From assembly GCA_029721435.1 (NCBI GenBank), contig CM056584.1:12744239-12808238 (forward strand): a DNA stretch of 64,000 bases. Direction: 5' to 3'. The stretch's first letter is position 1, and every line of letters begins with the position of its first letter. The notes under the pieces are model-generated. The model was not told where the DNA came from. It ran no database searches and was given only the letters and a program-made list of their open reading frames with translations. Made by a program: the position numbers and the translations under genes. Source of the stretch: Gymnothorax reevesii (lineage: Eukaryota > Chordata > Actinopteri > Anguilliformes > Muraenidae). This document shows, in pieces, positions 46,534 through 57,600 of the stretch.

Positions 46534-46975
46534 TACCCAGCCAGCTGAAAACATTGCTCTGTGCAACTGTAAAATGTACAGTCACTGACCAAACCAGCGG
46601 GAAACAGTGCTCTTCACGACTTTAAAATCAACAGCTATGGACCAAACAGGCCAGAAAAATTGCTCTGTATAGCTCTGAAATCTACAACCATTGACCCAAC
46701 TAGCAGATAATATAACTCTGTACGGTTTAAAAATCTACAGCCTCTGACCCAATCTGCCAAAAATATTGCTCTATGTGACATATGTGAAATATATGTACCA
46801 TCTACAGCCACAGACCAAACCAGGCGAAAACATTGCTCTGTACGGCTCTATAATATACAGCCACAGACTAAACCAGCCGAAATCGGTGTTCTGCACAGCC
46901 CTTTAAGCTACTCTGTGATAGATCTGGTCCAAAACATCGCTCTGCAGCCATTAAACAGGCCGAGACGCACGGGCA
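46534..46975 (+). repeat. 53-bp minisatellite, about 8 copies
   Basis: The landmark GACCAAACCAG...GAAAACATTGCTCTGTA recurs at 46534, 46587, 46640, 46693 and 46746, exactly 53 bp apart. After one 67-bp step (a 14-bp insertion) it recurs at 46813 and 46866, and it then fades near 46925-46975. Each unit has the plan ACCAAACCAGC, GAAAACATTGCTCTG, then TAAAATCTACAGCCACTG. Copies differ by about 15-30%, so the array is old, yet indels are rare. Confidence 0.92.
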
Positions 46976-47346
46976 TACATGAGCTATAGGCTCTGAGTCA
47001 TGACATCATGGCTCCACAAAGCAACATACTACACCCCTGTCACCTCAGGGTGTGCGCGAGGTTTTTTTTGACAGTGCATATGTGGACATGTATGTTCAAG
47101 CGTGCGAGCGAGCACTGTTTTCCCCCTTAGTTTTTGTTGTTTAGACTGCGTGTACATGCATGTGAATCTAGCTTATCTTTGGGACTGTAGCGTGTTATTA
47201 TTTGAGTGTCCTGCTGCTTGCGTTCTGGCGTGTGGTCCACTGTTAGCATCGTAAAAGCTGTGCGTCCTAATTGCAAACAGAACTCAGGCTTGGCTGCCAT
47301 GTCTAAGGTCATAGAGAGAGGCTGGTCTCCCTCTGTATTCTTGGGT
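46976..47346. other. non-coding, no recognised feature
   Basis: Short spacer between the minisatellite and the CA/CG array; nothing supported. Confidence 0.5.
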
Positions 47347-47368
47347 GACACACACACACACGCGCGCG

Positions 47369-47412
<44 letters not shown>

Positions 47413-47535
47413 CAAAACTCAGCACACGCAGCCACACAAACACACACAACTGCATACTCGCATACACGGCTCCAAACATATTCACGTATACACACATACA
47501 GCTATACACACACACACAAACACACACACTTAACT
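47347..47535 (+). repeat. (CA)n-(CG)n-(CA)n array and CA-rich flank
   Basis: 47347-47408 is unbroken alternating purine-pyrimidine DNA, CA repeats around a central (CG) block at 47360-47377, a classic Z-DNA-prone layout. Degenerate CACACA-rich sequence continues to about 47535. Thr/His-rich and Cys/Val-rich frames on the two strands are artefacts. Confidence 0.92.
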
Positions 47536-49362
47536 GCACTCTCAGATACACAGCTGCACACAATAAAACAATAAAAACAGCACACAAACATTCACTAGCT
47601 TATAAGCATAAACAGACTCTAGCAGTGCACACCCTCTCACCCTTGCATGCTCACTGACTCACTCACATACGCCACTAGTCTCCCACTTTCGAGGGACACC
47701 TGCGTTCGGCAGGAGGATTAAAGACGTGGGGGTCCTCTCAGGCTCCAGAGAGGGGGGATGAGGGAGCCGCACTCCACTTTCCCTGGCTTTAATCTGGGCC
47801 TGAGGGACGCGCCGGTCCCCACTGCCGCCGCCATTAATAAAGATAATATTATTTGTAATAATGACCCTCATTTGAAAGAGTGGGGAATGAACAGGAGCTG
47901 GATAGCTCAAGATGAAAGGCCCATACCCCTCCACTCTTCACCGCCTCCCTGTCTGGCGGGAAGCGACACGACTCACGACCGGGACCAGTAAAAAGCAGAG
48001 CCCCCGGCGTGATCGACGCGATCGCCGGTGCAATTTGTTCCTTTCTTTCCAGTGATCACAGGAGGAAGCCTTTTTTTATTGCTTTACCTCCCCTCTCTCT
48101 GTTTTTTTTCCTTTCGCCGTCGAATGCGGTGTAGTTCGACGGGGCAGGTGGGCCAGGTCGGGTACTTTTGTTGCTGACGGCCCAGGCGTCCGAGCGGGCC
48201 TTTCAGACGCTCCCGGTCACGGTGGGCGAGATTCGAGGGCCGTGACGGACGCAGCAGGTAGAAGAGCCGTGTGGGGAAAGGGGCTCTTTGTTGCGGAGTT
48301 CCCGAAAATTTTGCCCCCATGCAACTTTGGCATGTTGCCCGAAAGGCCTACTGTGCCTTCGCCAGACCAGAATGCAGTTTTGTGGTTCGGAACATCGCTG
48401 GTTGGGTGAAAACTCTTTCCTACTGTTAGCTCTCGACACTTTTGGCCGTGATGCGGTTCAGCCCCTGACAAACTTGAGAAGTGTGATGGTAAACCTTAAA
48501 AAATTCTAATGGCCTCCTTTTTTTGGGCATGTTCCTTTTGGTTTCCTCTTGTCTGTTTGGCCCAGACAGTGGCTGCCTCAGCCGCCTGCCAGCGTGCGAG
48601 GAAGCTCTCTGTGCCACCTGCAGTCTAAAACACTGAGGGAAAGCTTACACCTCTGACGAGCCCCTCCGGGCCTTTTTGGGGCCTAGTGTTTGCTCCAAGA
48701 CCTGGAAAACCCTTCAAATAGAAATTTCTTAGCCCTATACTTTCCTCCTTCAACACTCCCTGACCCAGTAGTCCTTTTCCGTGCTCCGGCAGACACTGCA
48801 GGCAGACTTTTTCAGTGCTAAAAGGCGCTAATGGCTGTTTTGAAGTGCCGACCCCAAGAAATCTTGTTTGGATGTTCAGGACATCTACAATTCGTTCTGG
48901 TGAAACAAGATGGCTGCGTTTGTGGGCCATATGTCAGATCATCAGCAAGCCGTTGAGGGGCTGAGGGCACTGCTTTTTAATGTGCTTATTCACATTGTGC
49001 AATAATACACTCCTCATCGACCTGTACCATTTTGATACTCTGCTGGAAAATTCGGTTATTGACGGTAATAAAATAATACAATGGGTAAGAAAATGCCTGA
49101 TATCCTGAGTACTGGCGGTGATCTTCAGAATTGGGAAGCGGTCCATGGGAGGAGCATTCCACAACTTGACGCTAACGCCGGTTCATCAGGGGGCGAAGTA
49201 TTTGAAGCCTCCTCGGCCACGCGGTGCCACTTGCCTGGAGTTTGATCGGCATGTGTCCCAAAATTTGGTCCCCTGCGTGGCTTTCAGCTTCTACTTCCCC
49301 CGACATCCGTAGGAAAACTCTGGGGAGGGAGGCATTAAGACATGCGGAAGCCTTCAACCGGA
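47536..49362. other. non-coding; GC-rich around 47690-48300
   Basis: No gene recognised. The GC-rich part has open frames on both strands without domains. TTCCTTTCTTTCCAG ending near 48052 is acceptor-like but no donor with an open frame was found. Confidence 0.45.
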
Positions 49363-49375
49363 GGGGGGGGGGGGG
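49363..49375 (+). repeat. poly(G) run, 13 bp
   Basis: G13 run in unique sequence. Confidence 0.85.
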
Positions 49376-50174
49376 TTCGTTTACACAGACTGCACCGTAC
49401 TTCCTGCTCTGTCTCCACGTGTGGCGTTTTGCTAGATATTAGCACCCCCCCCACACCCCTTCTGCTCCAAACGATGCCACTGATTGGAAGCAGATGCGGC
49501 CGGCCGAACCTCCGCTCTCCTGCACCCGAGCTGTGCGCCCCTGCGGTGCGTTTCGTTTGTCGTGACCATCAGATACGATCAATTGAAAAGGTCATAAAGG
49601 TGAAATTAAAAAACTTTGTCATCAAGAAGTATGAGTTGTCTGCGGTATCGGGGGAGATGTTCATTCTGCCGTGATTGTTTGATGCGGAATGGGCTTTGAG
49701 CAATCGTTCAGCATAAGTGACAATTAACGGAAATTTGGGCCTATGACGCGACAGTGGATGCATATATGACAACAATAGTTTATAAGGATGAAGTCTTTCT
49801 ATGTTTTTTTTTGTGCTCAGCTCATGACTCATTCGTTTTTTTTTTTTTTTTAATCAGTGATGGTTAACTACTTTCATCAGTCCCTGTTCCGGTATCAGCC
49901 ACTATTCACATGAATTCTACTCATGTCATCAAGGTAATGGGTGAGATTTGGGGAGGGTTGCAGGGGATCGCATATGTACACGAGAACTCCTGCTCCCTCC
50001 GCCTTACCAAACTTGATTTCAGCAGACCTTGCATAAGAGGTATCGTACGCAACCTTGTTGGCAGCCACGGTTCAGCTATTGGAAATGTGCATTCAAATGA
50101 GTCAGGTTTTATGTAAGCTCGTAAATAGAAAACAGCCTGCCCTCCTGTTGGGCCTGGCTTAATTGGAAACCGTG
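49376..50174. other. non-coding, no recognised feature
   Basis: T15-16 run near 49837-49851. Otherwise unremarkable. Confidence 0.5.
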
Positions 50175-50270
50175 TGATGTCACTGCGTGATGTCACAGTA
50201 GGATAGTTGTGCGACGTGACTGCATGTTTCGTACTCGGCTAGGCGGGTAAAATTGATTGCGTATATATAG
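50175..50270 (+). promoter_or_regulatory. candidate TATA promoter with tandem CRE-like sites
   Basis: Two identical TGATGTCA words (ATF/CREB-like, one base from the TGACGTCA consensus) lie at 50175-50182 and 50188-50195, each inside GTGATGTCAC. CGACGTGAC follows at 50212-50220. A TATA box, TATATATAG in a GC-richer context, lies at 50262-50270. This predicts transcription starting near 50290-50300 on the plus strand. This is the canonical layout of a cAMP-responsive TATA promoter. No first-exon donor or open frame was recognised downstream, so the transcript could be non-coding or the match fortuitous. Confidence 0.4.
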
Positions 50271-50567
50271 GCCGTTGAAATGAGGCCCTCTTCACTTGGC
50301 TTGACTTTAAGTGAGACACTGAGAGTCGCTGATCTTGATGCAGCTGACTACCGCTAAGAAGTCAGTTTCTCTTCCTTAGTTCCCAAGCCTGCTGGCGAGA
50401 GTTGGCCGGCTCCTCGCGGCCTGGGGAATCACGGGCATGTGGAAATGCGTGTCGGTTTGCGATTTTTTTTCATGAAATATGTATTTTCTGTGTTTCCTTT
50501 GAGGTTAGGGTGACTGAAAAGTAGAAATGTGACTAAAGTACATGGCATACAGCTAACCATTTTTTGA

Positions 50568-50570
<3 letters not shown>
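50271..50570. other. non-coding sequence after the candidate promoter
   Basis: No coding frame or clear exon end recognised. Confidence 0.4.

Positions 50571-50613
<43 letters not shown>
50571..50613 (+). repeat. (GT)n microsatellite
   Basis: Pure GT repeat of 43 bp, followed by a short GATAGAGAGAGA run. Confidence 0.95.
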
Positions 50614-50615
<2 letters not shown>

Positions 50616-51494
50616 AGATAGAGAGAGATCAAATGGATTGTTCAGTAATAATCGTGCTGCGGTCTCAGTGGCGCAACCCGGTTTGAATCACAGCATCTTG
50701 GCTCTTCATTAGCTTGTCGTGTGATGCACTCATTTACGTCCATCTGCCTCGGCCAGTGTCTCCCTTCCAATATTATTCTGGAGGAGAGGTTATTTACCGA
50801 TGCAAGCTTCCAGAGACAGTGGCTCACAGTTTTTCACTTTTTTCCGGTACCACTAGTTTACGGTACCACACGCCGCTAGCAATCCTTAGCATGTCAGTAT
50901 TTACACTCAAATACACACGCATTCTCTCTATAGGCCAAAGTTCAGCTTTCCTGGGTCCTCAGAGACTAAAGAGGACTGTTATTCCTTCTTAAGCTGCTTG
51001 CCAGCCATATTAATGCAGGCGCTCTGAAACTGTAAACCAGGCCTCCTCAAATCCAAAGCCAGCGCTGGTTTTCTTTCAGCCTGGGCAATATAACAAAACA
51101 ATTAGCGCTGCGGGTCGACCGGTCTGGTTTCACACAACTGCCTCCATTAAAGCGGTAGTTGACGATCAGCTCTCGGCCCTAATGGACCATGATTTTAGGG
51201 AGCGGGGCCTTGAATTCAGCATCTAACAAACATTGGTACTAAGCCTTTGAATTAATTTATAAACTCGTAATTGATTAATTGTGTCTCATACAATGGTTAT
51301 TATACGCTATGGAGTTTTTTGATTGTGCCAATTTATGGTAATTGCGCTCATTTCGAGACCTGCTTCTTCAGACCAACCGCAGTCAATAGCCTTTGTAATT
51401 GTATCGTTAAACGTACGGTGATCACAGATACAGAGGGAGGGTCAGTGTGAGAATGACGACTAAGTGGCTCCGATCTGTGTTACAAAAAATTATG

Positions 51495-51498
<4 letters not shown>
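50614..51498. other. non-coding; possible decayed hAT-type fragment and AT-rich regulatory-like block
   Basis: 51034-51080 (AGGCCTCCTCAAATCCAAAG then CTGGTTTTCTTTCAGCCTGG) resembles an old hAT-type non-autonomous element. 51240-51420 contains TTAATTTATAA and GTAATTGATTAATTGTG, clustered homeodomain-type TAATT words in repeat-free sequence, the texture of a conserved enhancer. Neither is certain. Confidence 0.3.

Positions 51499-51528
<30 letters not shown>
51499..51528 (+). repeat. (TC)n microsatellite
   Basis: Pure TC repeat of 30 bp followed by pyrimidine-rich sequence to about 51596. Confidence 0.93.
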
Positions 51529-51531
<3 letters not shown>

Positions 51532-54004
51532 CACTCTGCTACTCTCCCTCTCTCCCCACCTTCCTCATCTTTCTTTCCTTTTCCTCTTCTCTTTAATCCG
51601 GGCTTTGATGTCGCTCCGCGGGATGTCATCGGCGAGGTGAAAACTCAAATCCGTTTGGTTTCAGCACTTCTTCGTACCCCCTCGTCTCCCGTACCTCCGA
51701 TGGCGGAGGTGTCTTTCAGCGGTATGTGGGGGCCTTCCCCGCTTCTGTCACTCAAAACGGGGCCCTGATACAGAGAATGACGCCCAAACCCTCCACCCCC
51801 CCCCACCCCCCTTTCTCCTCCTCCTCCTCTCCAGTACCACACTGTACCCGAAGCAGCCCGGGCCAGGAAAACACGACTCGGTCACACCGCGCTCGTAACA
51901 CGTACAGTCGTTTATGCTGCGGACCCGAAAGCCTTCATATCGCACCATGGGGACCCGACCCGCCACCCTCTGTTTCGCTCTCTGTCCTTTTCCCACCGAC
52001 TGCTGCAATTAGAACCATGTGCTCTGGTCCCCCCCCTTCCCACCCGAGTGCCAGGCGTCGGGGGCACTGCGTGAGCGATTGTTTACCGCTGTTTCTCGCT
52101 TAATGGCGCGTGCAGCTAACACTGAGCCCCAAGAAGCAAAAAAAAAACCTTCCAACAATGTGAAACGTCTGAAGAAACGAGGCCCCTGCCTCTCCTCAGT
52201 CTCTCCGTTTCACCGCCCTGAGCGCCAGAAGAGAAACATAAAGCAAAATCAGATTTGTTTACCATGCCTAGAGTATGAAGTAATTTTTGAAATAATTCTA
52301 GTGTCCTCCTTCCTCAATCCTAACTGACCTCCACGACAGCAGAAGACTTCATCGGAGTGTCCTAGTGCTGCTACACCACGAACTACAGCCGTAAAAGTCA
52401 TTACAGAAATCACAATCTGCGCATCCTCGCCAACGAATGATCTCGCAGTCTCTCGGCTACTCTGCCATTTTGAACTTTTGAACCAGTAAAATTCGGTTGG
52501 TTGCAAAGTATTTCAGTCGTTTGTGCAAAGTCGCTGTCAAAGTGATCCTATTGTCCGGCAGTGTTGCTGTGGTTATAGTAGCGATGTGGACTTTGCCTGC
52601 CGTGCACTTGAAGTGGATCAAATAATGTTCTTATATCGATTGTTATAGTTATCAGTCTTGTTGTGGACGGACCTTCATGGATGCTAGCTCACTCAGCCGC
52701 AGACGTCCCCCTCTCCTCTGACTTTGCCATCTTGGTGGTATCGCAGGTCTGAGGGTGACATTTATAATCAATCCCCTCTCTCCTGTTGCTCAGGGATTAA
52801 GAGAATCGTAAGCTGGGCCTTTGGATGCCCTAAGCCGAAAGCGAGATAATCCTCTGTGTCGGATGTTTCCAGATGTTCGGATTGTTTCCGAAAACACAAT
52901 CGAGGCCCATGGCTGTGCGATTCTCTCGCTCATTTCACGCTCGCCATGCGCTCCCTGTGTACAATAAGGTCGTCATTCAGGAAAAGATCAGTGTTAATCA
53001 GTTATTCAGCAAAGAAGAAAGTAAAAGTATCTTTAAAATACTCTAAAAAGTGGAGTGGCTGTAGGTCTACTAGGAAATAAAAAAAGTCCAGTTCTATTTT
53101 TCAGCCATTTTACGAACATCACAGTCATATATTTTGTTTGCAAGGAAACCAAGGGCATTTGATTCCCAGCAACCCTGCTGTATTGATCACCCTTCAGGAA
53201 GTGATCCTTGATAACCTTGAATGCTATCAGTGCGCTGAGCCTGTCAGATGTAGGACATTTGACTGAACTTCCTTCTATTATTTCAAATCCCCCTCTAATC
53301 ATTCACAGCTGTGAATGATAAAGCGCAGATTTACCAATTGAAAGTGGATCTCAGAGCGACATTTGCAGAGCGTTTTGACCTGAATTTTTGACCACATTGG
53401 ACCTGAATCAAGGTTTTATTGTGGTCTTAAGATTGACGGGGGTGAAAATCAGTTCATTTTAGATGTTCACCCTCCTTAAGGACAAGACAACAAAATGGAA
53501 GTCAACGAGAGTGGCTTTCATGGTCTCATTACCATATGGTAAATTACTGGAGGTGAAAACTGCTCATATGGTGGAGTTGCTTTTGTGAAAAGAGGACGGG
53601 GAAGAGAGGGATTGCAGGGTGGACTTTTGGGCGGAGGCTGCCCGCGACCGTGGGATACACCCAGCTTGTGTTTCAGGGCCACAACATCGTCCTCGTCCGT
53701 GACCCGGGATGGTGAAAGTGATCAGGTGGATGACAGAGGTGTTCCGCCCATCCCCCGTAGGTCTCTTTATCCCTTGCCTACCCCTCCGCCCTTCCTGTCA
53801 TTGACCGATGCTTCACCTGGGTCCCGCCACCACCCTCTTCTCGGTTCGCCCATCCCGCCCCCACTGATGATCTGTAAACCAGCTCGGGGTCGATGGAGCG
53901 CCCAAACCTGACCAGCTGCCCCTGAGTTTTATTCATGGTGATGAAAGGTGAACAAGCCTTTGAAACCAGCACCACACCCGCTCCCCCTGAGGAGGGTTTC
54001 CACC
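51529..54004. other. non-coding; CpG-rich around 51880-52110
   Basis: No gene recognised in about 2.5 kb. Longer frames at 51726-52103 and 53585-53911 are in GC- or C-rich DNA and carry no domain signature. Confidence 0.45.
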
Positions 54005-54471
54005 CTACACTTCCCCACAGCAGAGGTCAAACAACAAGGTCAGCAGGCGAACTGTCACTTAGGTCTGCGGCAACTGGGGGATTCGGTGTCGTATCTGTCC
54101 CAGGCAGGACTGCCGAGGTTTCCTCTGAAAACACGAGATGCAGTGTCCTCGTGCTCGTCGTCTGTTCGAAGATCACACGCTCGCCCCTCCTGCTCTGAGT
54201 TTTCCATCTCTTTCCTCGCTCGCCCTGGGAAAGGTTTCAACACAACCCTTCCTAACAAGCAGCAAGGCCAATCAAACTCAAGGGAGCAGTCGCAGCTCTG
54301 CGACAACCAGGGGATTGGGTGTCACACCTGTCCCAGTCGCTGTTGCGCAGGGTCCCTCCAAAAACACGAGGCGCGCAGGCCTCATGTCCTTCCTCTGTTT
54401 GAAGGTCAAGCACCCCACCAAACCTTCTCAATTTTTTGTAGCTTGCCTTGCTCCCCATGTCAAGTTGATTA
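54005..54471. repeat. two-copy tandem duplication, 233-bp period
   Basis: Copy 1 (about 54005-54238) and copy 2 (about 54239-54471) align at exactly 233 bp over a long indel-free core: GGGGATT.GGTGTC at 54076 and 54309, and AAAACACGAG at 54128 and 54361. Identity is about 70%. In both copies one minus-strand frame is open and similar: RVFRGNLGSPAWDRYDTESP against RVFGGTLRNSDWDRCDTQSP. The 191-aa plus-strand frame crosses both copies in different phases and is not supported as coding. Confidence 0.75.
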
Positions 54472-54611
54472 TGCACTAGTAGGGAAAACAAAATGGCGAC
54501 TCTCATTATGTAAAATTTGCTAACCTGCTTAGCGCCGAGAGTCTTTGGCAGTTGCAGTGCAGCTCTAATCGTGTTATTGTGCTGACCCCCTCACCGCCCC
54601 CGCCCCCCCAA
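54472..54611. other. non-coding spacer
   Basis: Nothing recognised. Confidence 0.5.
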
Positions 54612-54636
54612 TCACACACACACACACACACACACT
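54612..54636 (+). repeat. (CA)n microsatellite
   Basis: Short CA repeat after a C-rich stretch. Confidence 0.9.
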
Positions 54637-55624
54637 CTCTCAACACTCACTCTCTGATTTCTGAATTACTGATAACTGCAGCGCAGCAATTAAGCCCAGC
54701 GGAGTGGGGGGAATGGGGGCGAGTGAAGGGTTGTTTCAAACTGTTGCAACGCTAAAGAATGTGCTATCTCTCCCCAGCGAACGCCGTCACTGTTTACAGT
54801 GTAATTAAATGAGATTCGCGGGGCCCTCTGCTGCGTCGAGCGGCCTGCTCCTCAAGGCCGGCTGATTGTGCAGTTACAGACGTGCCTCGCAGTCATTCTT
54901 TTACTGTGATAATCGATTTATCTGTCTGCCTTCAGTCCGGAACTCGGGAGCTTGTGCGAAGCGATTGGGTGTGTGTTGGTGCAGGTTGCCTCGCTTCGTA
55001 GAGCACCTGGTAGGGCCTCGTTTGAGCTGAGGTGCTACACCAGAACTTCATTGCCACCGTCATTTCTCCGAAGTCCTCCAAGTTCAGCCATCAGAAAAAG
55101 TCTATTTTTCTTCATCCTGTAACGAAATGAGATGAACCATAATCGTTTCCATGTGTTAGGTGATGCGGTCGGTCAAGACTGCAATTTACGCCTCAGAAAT
55201 GTTGATCTCAAAGCCATGCAAAATTTGTGCTTCTGAATTATTTAGAGATTTATTTCTCTTTATGTTTTGAGTTGATTGCTGTCTCTGTTATAGTCACAGG
55301 CTGTTGAGCTGGTTCAATCCACTTTGATAACATAAAATATATTGTAATCTGCATGATGTTGCTCTTGGTTTAATGCTTAATGTTACACGCGCTATTGTTT
55401 AGAGCCCTGTATGTCGTGCCACAGCTCCTGTTGATATTGCAGGCATGGAAACTACTTCATTGTGCTGTTCCTTCAAAATAACTGCCTTTATTTATTTTCA
55501 GTATTTGAATTGTTTTTGCAGTGGTAAAGGCAGATGCGAAGCAAATGGTGAAATGTACTGTGATGATAACGTGTGTTGTATTCTACTTCGTCTATTTTAC
55601 TGCCAGATAGTTCACTCAGTAATG
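54637..55624. other. non-coding, no recognised feature
   Basis: No supported gene. Confidence 0.5.
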
Positions 55625-56075
55625 CATCGTTTTGCGAGGCAGAAGTAACTATCATGTCGCGGGTTCGAGCCCCGCTTCGTAACAGCCGGCAGTTGTCGGC
55701 AGCTTTGTCAGAGTAGCGCACAATTGGCTATAGCGCTACAGGGTTGCAAATTGGGAAGGGACTGCCGGGAAGGGAATATAATAGTTGCCTTGTTCGTTGC
55801 TCAAGCGCCCCCTGTTAGCTCGTCAGGAAGACTCTAAGCCTGGTCATGTCCGGGTATCCTCCACCCTCGTTCTGAACTTGCAAAGATTCAACCAATGAGT
55901 GTATAAGAAGCAGTGGCTGACGGGCGTGTGCTGCGGAGGAGAGTCGTGAACTGTCTTCACTCTCCTGAAATGGCAGCAGGGGGTCGCATATGAGCAAGAC
56001 TTGTACATAGTTCATCAATTGGGCATTCCAGGTTCGGGTGGGATTGAAGATGCCAAATTTAAAAAATGAATAAAT
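55625..56075 (+). mobile_element. V-SINE-like tRNA-derived SINE, about 450 bp
   Basis: A tRNA-like head with a perfect B box GGTTCGAGCCC lies at 55662-55672. The body carries GTCGGCAGCT, GCGCACAATTGGC, GCGCTACAGGG, GGGAAGGGACTGCC, GCGCCCCCTGTTAGCTCGTC, CAGGGGGTCGCATATGAGC and CATCAATTGGGCATTCCAGG. The 3' end is A-rich (ATTTAAAAAATGAATAAATA). It shares this block order with the truncated copy at 26617-26990. The GCGCACAATTGGC core is common to several fish SINE families. No target duplication was identified. The element is non-coding. Confidence 0.8.
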
Positions 56076-57054
56076 AAAAAGAAAGTACATTTTCTTTGCT
56101 GCCTTAATAATAAGACATTTTTAATTGAAATTTTAATCTTTAAGCTTGGGTTGGATTTTATTTTTTTTATGATGCTTTGCTTTTTTTGGTTCCAAGAGGC
56201 GGCTGACATGTTTCTGCTTGTATTAATACGATAGAGGCTTATGAGCGACAATTAGGATTTAGTCAGCAGTTGTTTATTACAGGGTGTTAGCGCGATGACA
56301 CTTTTCCCACGCTCCCTAAGGCATTCCAGGTGTCTCTGACACTAAAATTACACAGTCCTATTAAAGTAAACTTAAGCCTTAGTCATTCAGGAGCGCTGCA
56401 CTGCGGTTCAGCCGCATTGTTTTGGGTAAACCTGTGAGCTCAGGGATCGCTGTAAAGACAAGTCCCAGGTGAAGGAGAAATGGATCTTAAGCAGAATAAA
56501 AAAACACACACACAAATAAATAAATAAAGAATGATCAATTATGCTGTCTTTTCAGATGAATTAGCAGCAATTAGATAATTTAAAATGACAGAGAAGCTGA
56601 GAAGAGCAGAACACAGGCCTATTCTGTTGCCTGCCAAATGTGCTATTACTTTTCTTCATTTTGAAGTGAAAGAAAATTGCGCTTAAGGAGTGCGGGACGG
56701 TGCTGGTGGGCGACTCACAAAAACCCAGCGAAGGAACTCGGCCTGACGTTCTCCGGAGCAATGGTCACTTGTATGACTTTGCAACATGCGGAAATATGTT
56801 AGCTAAGCTTTTCTGTGTGAGAGAGCCTGACATGCTTATGGGCCGTGATAATGAGAGGGGCGGACAGCAGGAATCAGTCCGAAGATCGGCGTTTCATGCA
56901 AACAAATCTGATTATGCTTTTCTTACTTCAGCTCAGCGGGGCAGGTCTTGCATCAGACTGCAGCTCAGACCCCTAATCTGATTTGCAGAACGGAACAGTG
57001 AACGGGTCGTCTCACATGACCGGCTTTATGGGGAACGGGTGCAAGGCAGTGCCG
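56076..57054. other. non-coding, no recognised feature
   Basis: AT-rich; a short (AAAT)n run lies near 56513-56528. No gene recognised. Confidence 0.5.
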
Positions 57055-57600
57055 GGGTGTGTGTGTGTGTGTGTGTGTGTGTGTTTATAGGAGTGTGTGT
57101 GCTGTACGTGCATGTGCCTGCATTTTCTTGTGTGTTTTTATGAGTGTGTGTACATGAGTGTGTGTTTACATGAAAGAATGTGGGTGCGTGGGTGAATCCG
57201 AGTTTTTGTGTGTGTTCATGTGTGTGTATGACAGAGTCCATGTTCTCATGTGGTTTTATGAGAGAGAGAGAGAGACAGAGAGAGTGTGTGTGTGTGTGCA
57301 TAAGAGAATATGCATGGAAGGCAGTGTCCCTCTTTGTGTATGTGCATGAGGCAGTGTACACACATGCATATGGGTATGCGAGGGAGTGAGAGAGAGAGTG
57401 TGTGTGTGTGTGTGTGTGTGTCTGTGTGTGTGTGTACGCGCGCGCGTGCATACGAGAGAATGTGCATGTCTATGTTTATTGGAGGCAGTTTCCCTCTTTG
57501 TGTGTACATGAGGGGGTGTGTACATGTGCATATGGGTATGCGAGAGAGCGAGAGTGTGTGTGCGTGTGTATGTGTGCACGTATGTACATGTGCCTTTATG
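57055..57600 (+). repeat. TG/GA-rich array with about 163-bp higher-order repeat
   Basis: Pure TG runs at 57055-57084 and about 57398-57435. A longer unit is duplicated: GGCAGTGTCCCTCTTTGTGT (57320) and GGCAGTTTCCCTCTTTGTGT (57484), and GCATATGGGTATGCGAG at 57366 and 57528 (162-164 bp apart). Simple repeats thus sit inside a larger tandem unit. Both strands give low-complexity open frames. Confidence 0.85.

Noticed and set aside
53948..54523. 191-aa plus-strand open frame
   Set aside because: It crosses two tandem copies whose 233-bp period changes the frame, so the peptide is not repeated as a real duplicated domain would be.
55640..55690. Possible tRNA gene (GGTTCGAGCCC B box)
   Set aside because: No cloverleaf or acceptor stem could be formed and the sequence continues into a SINE body, so it is a SINE head.
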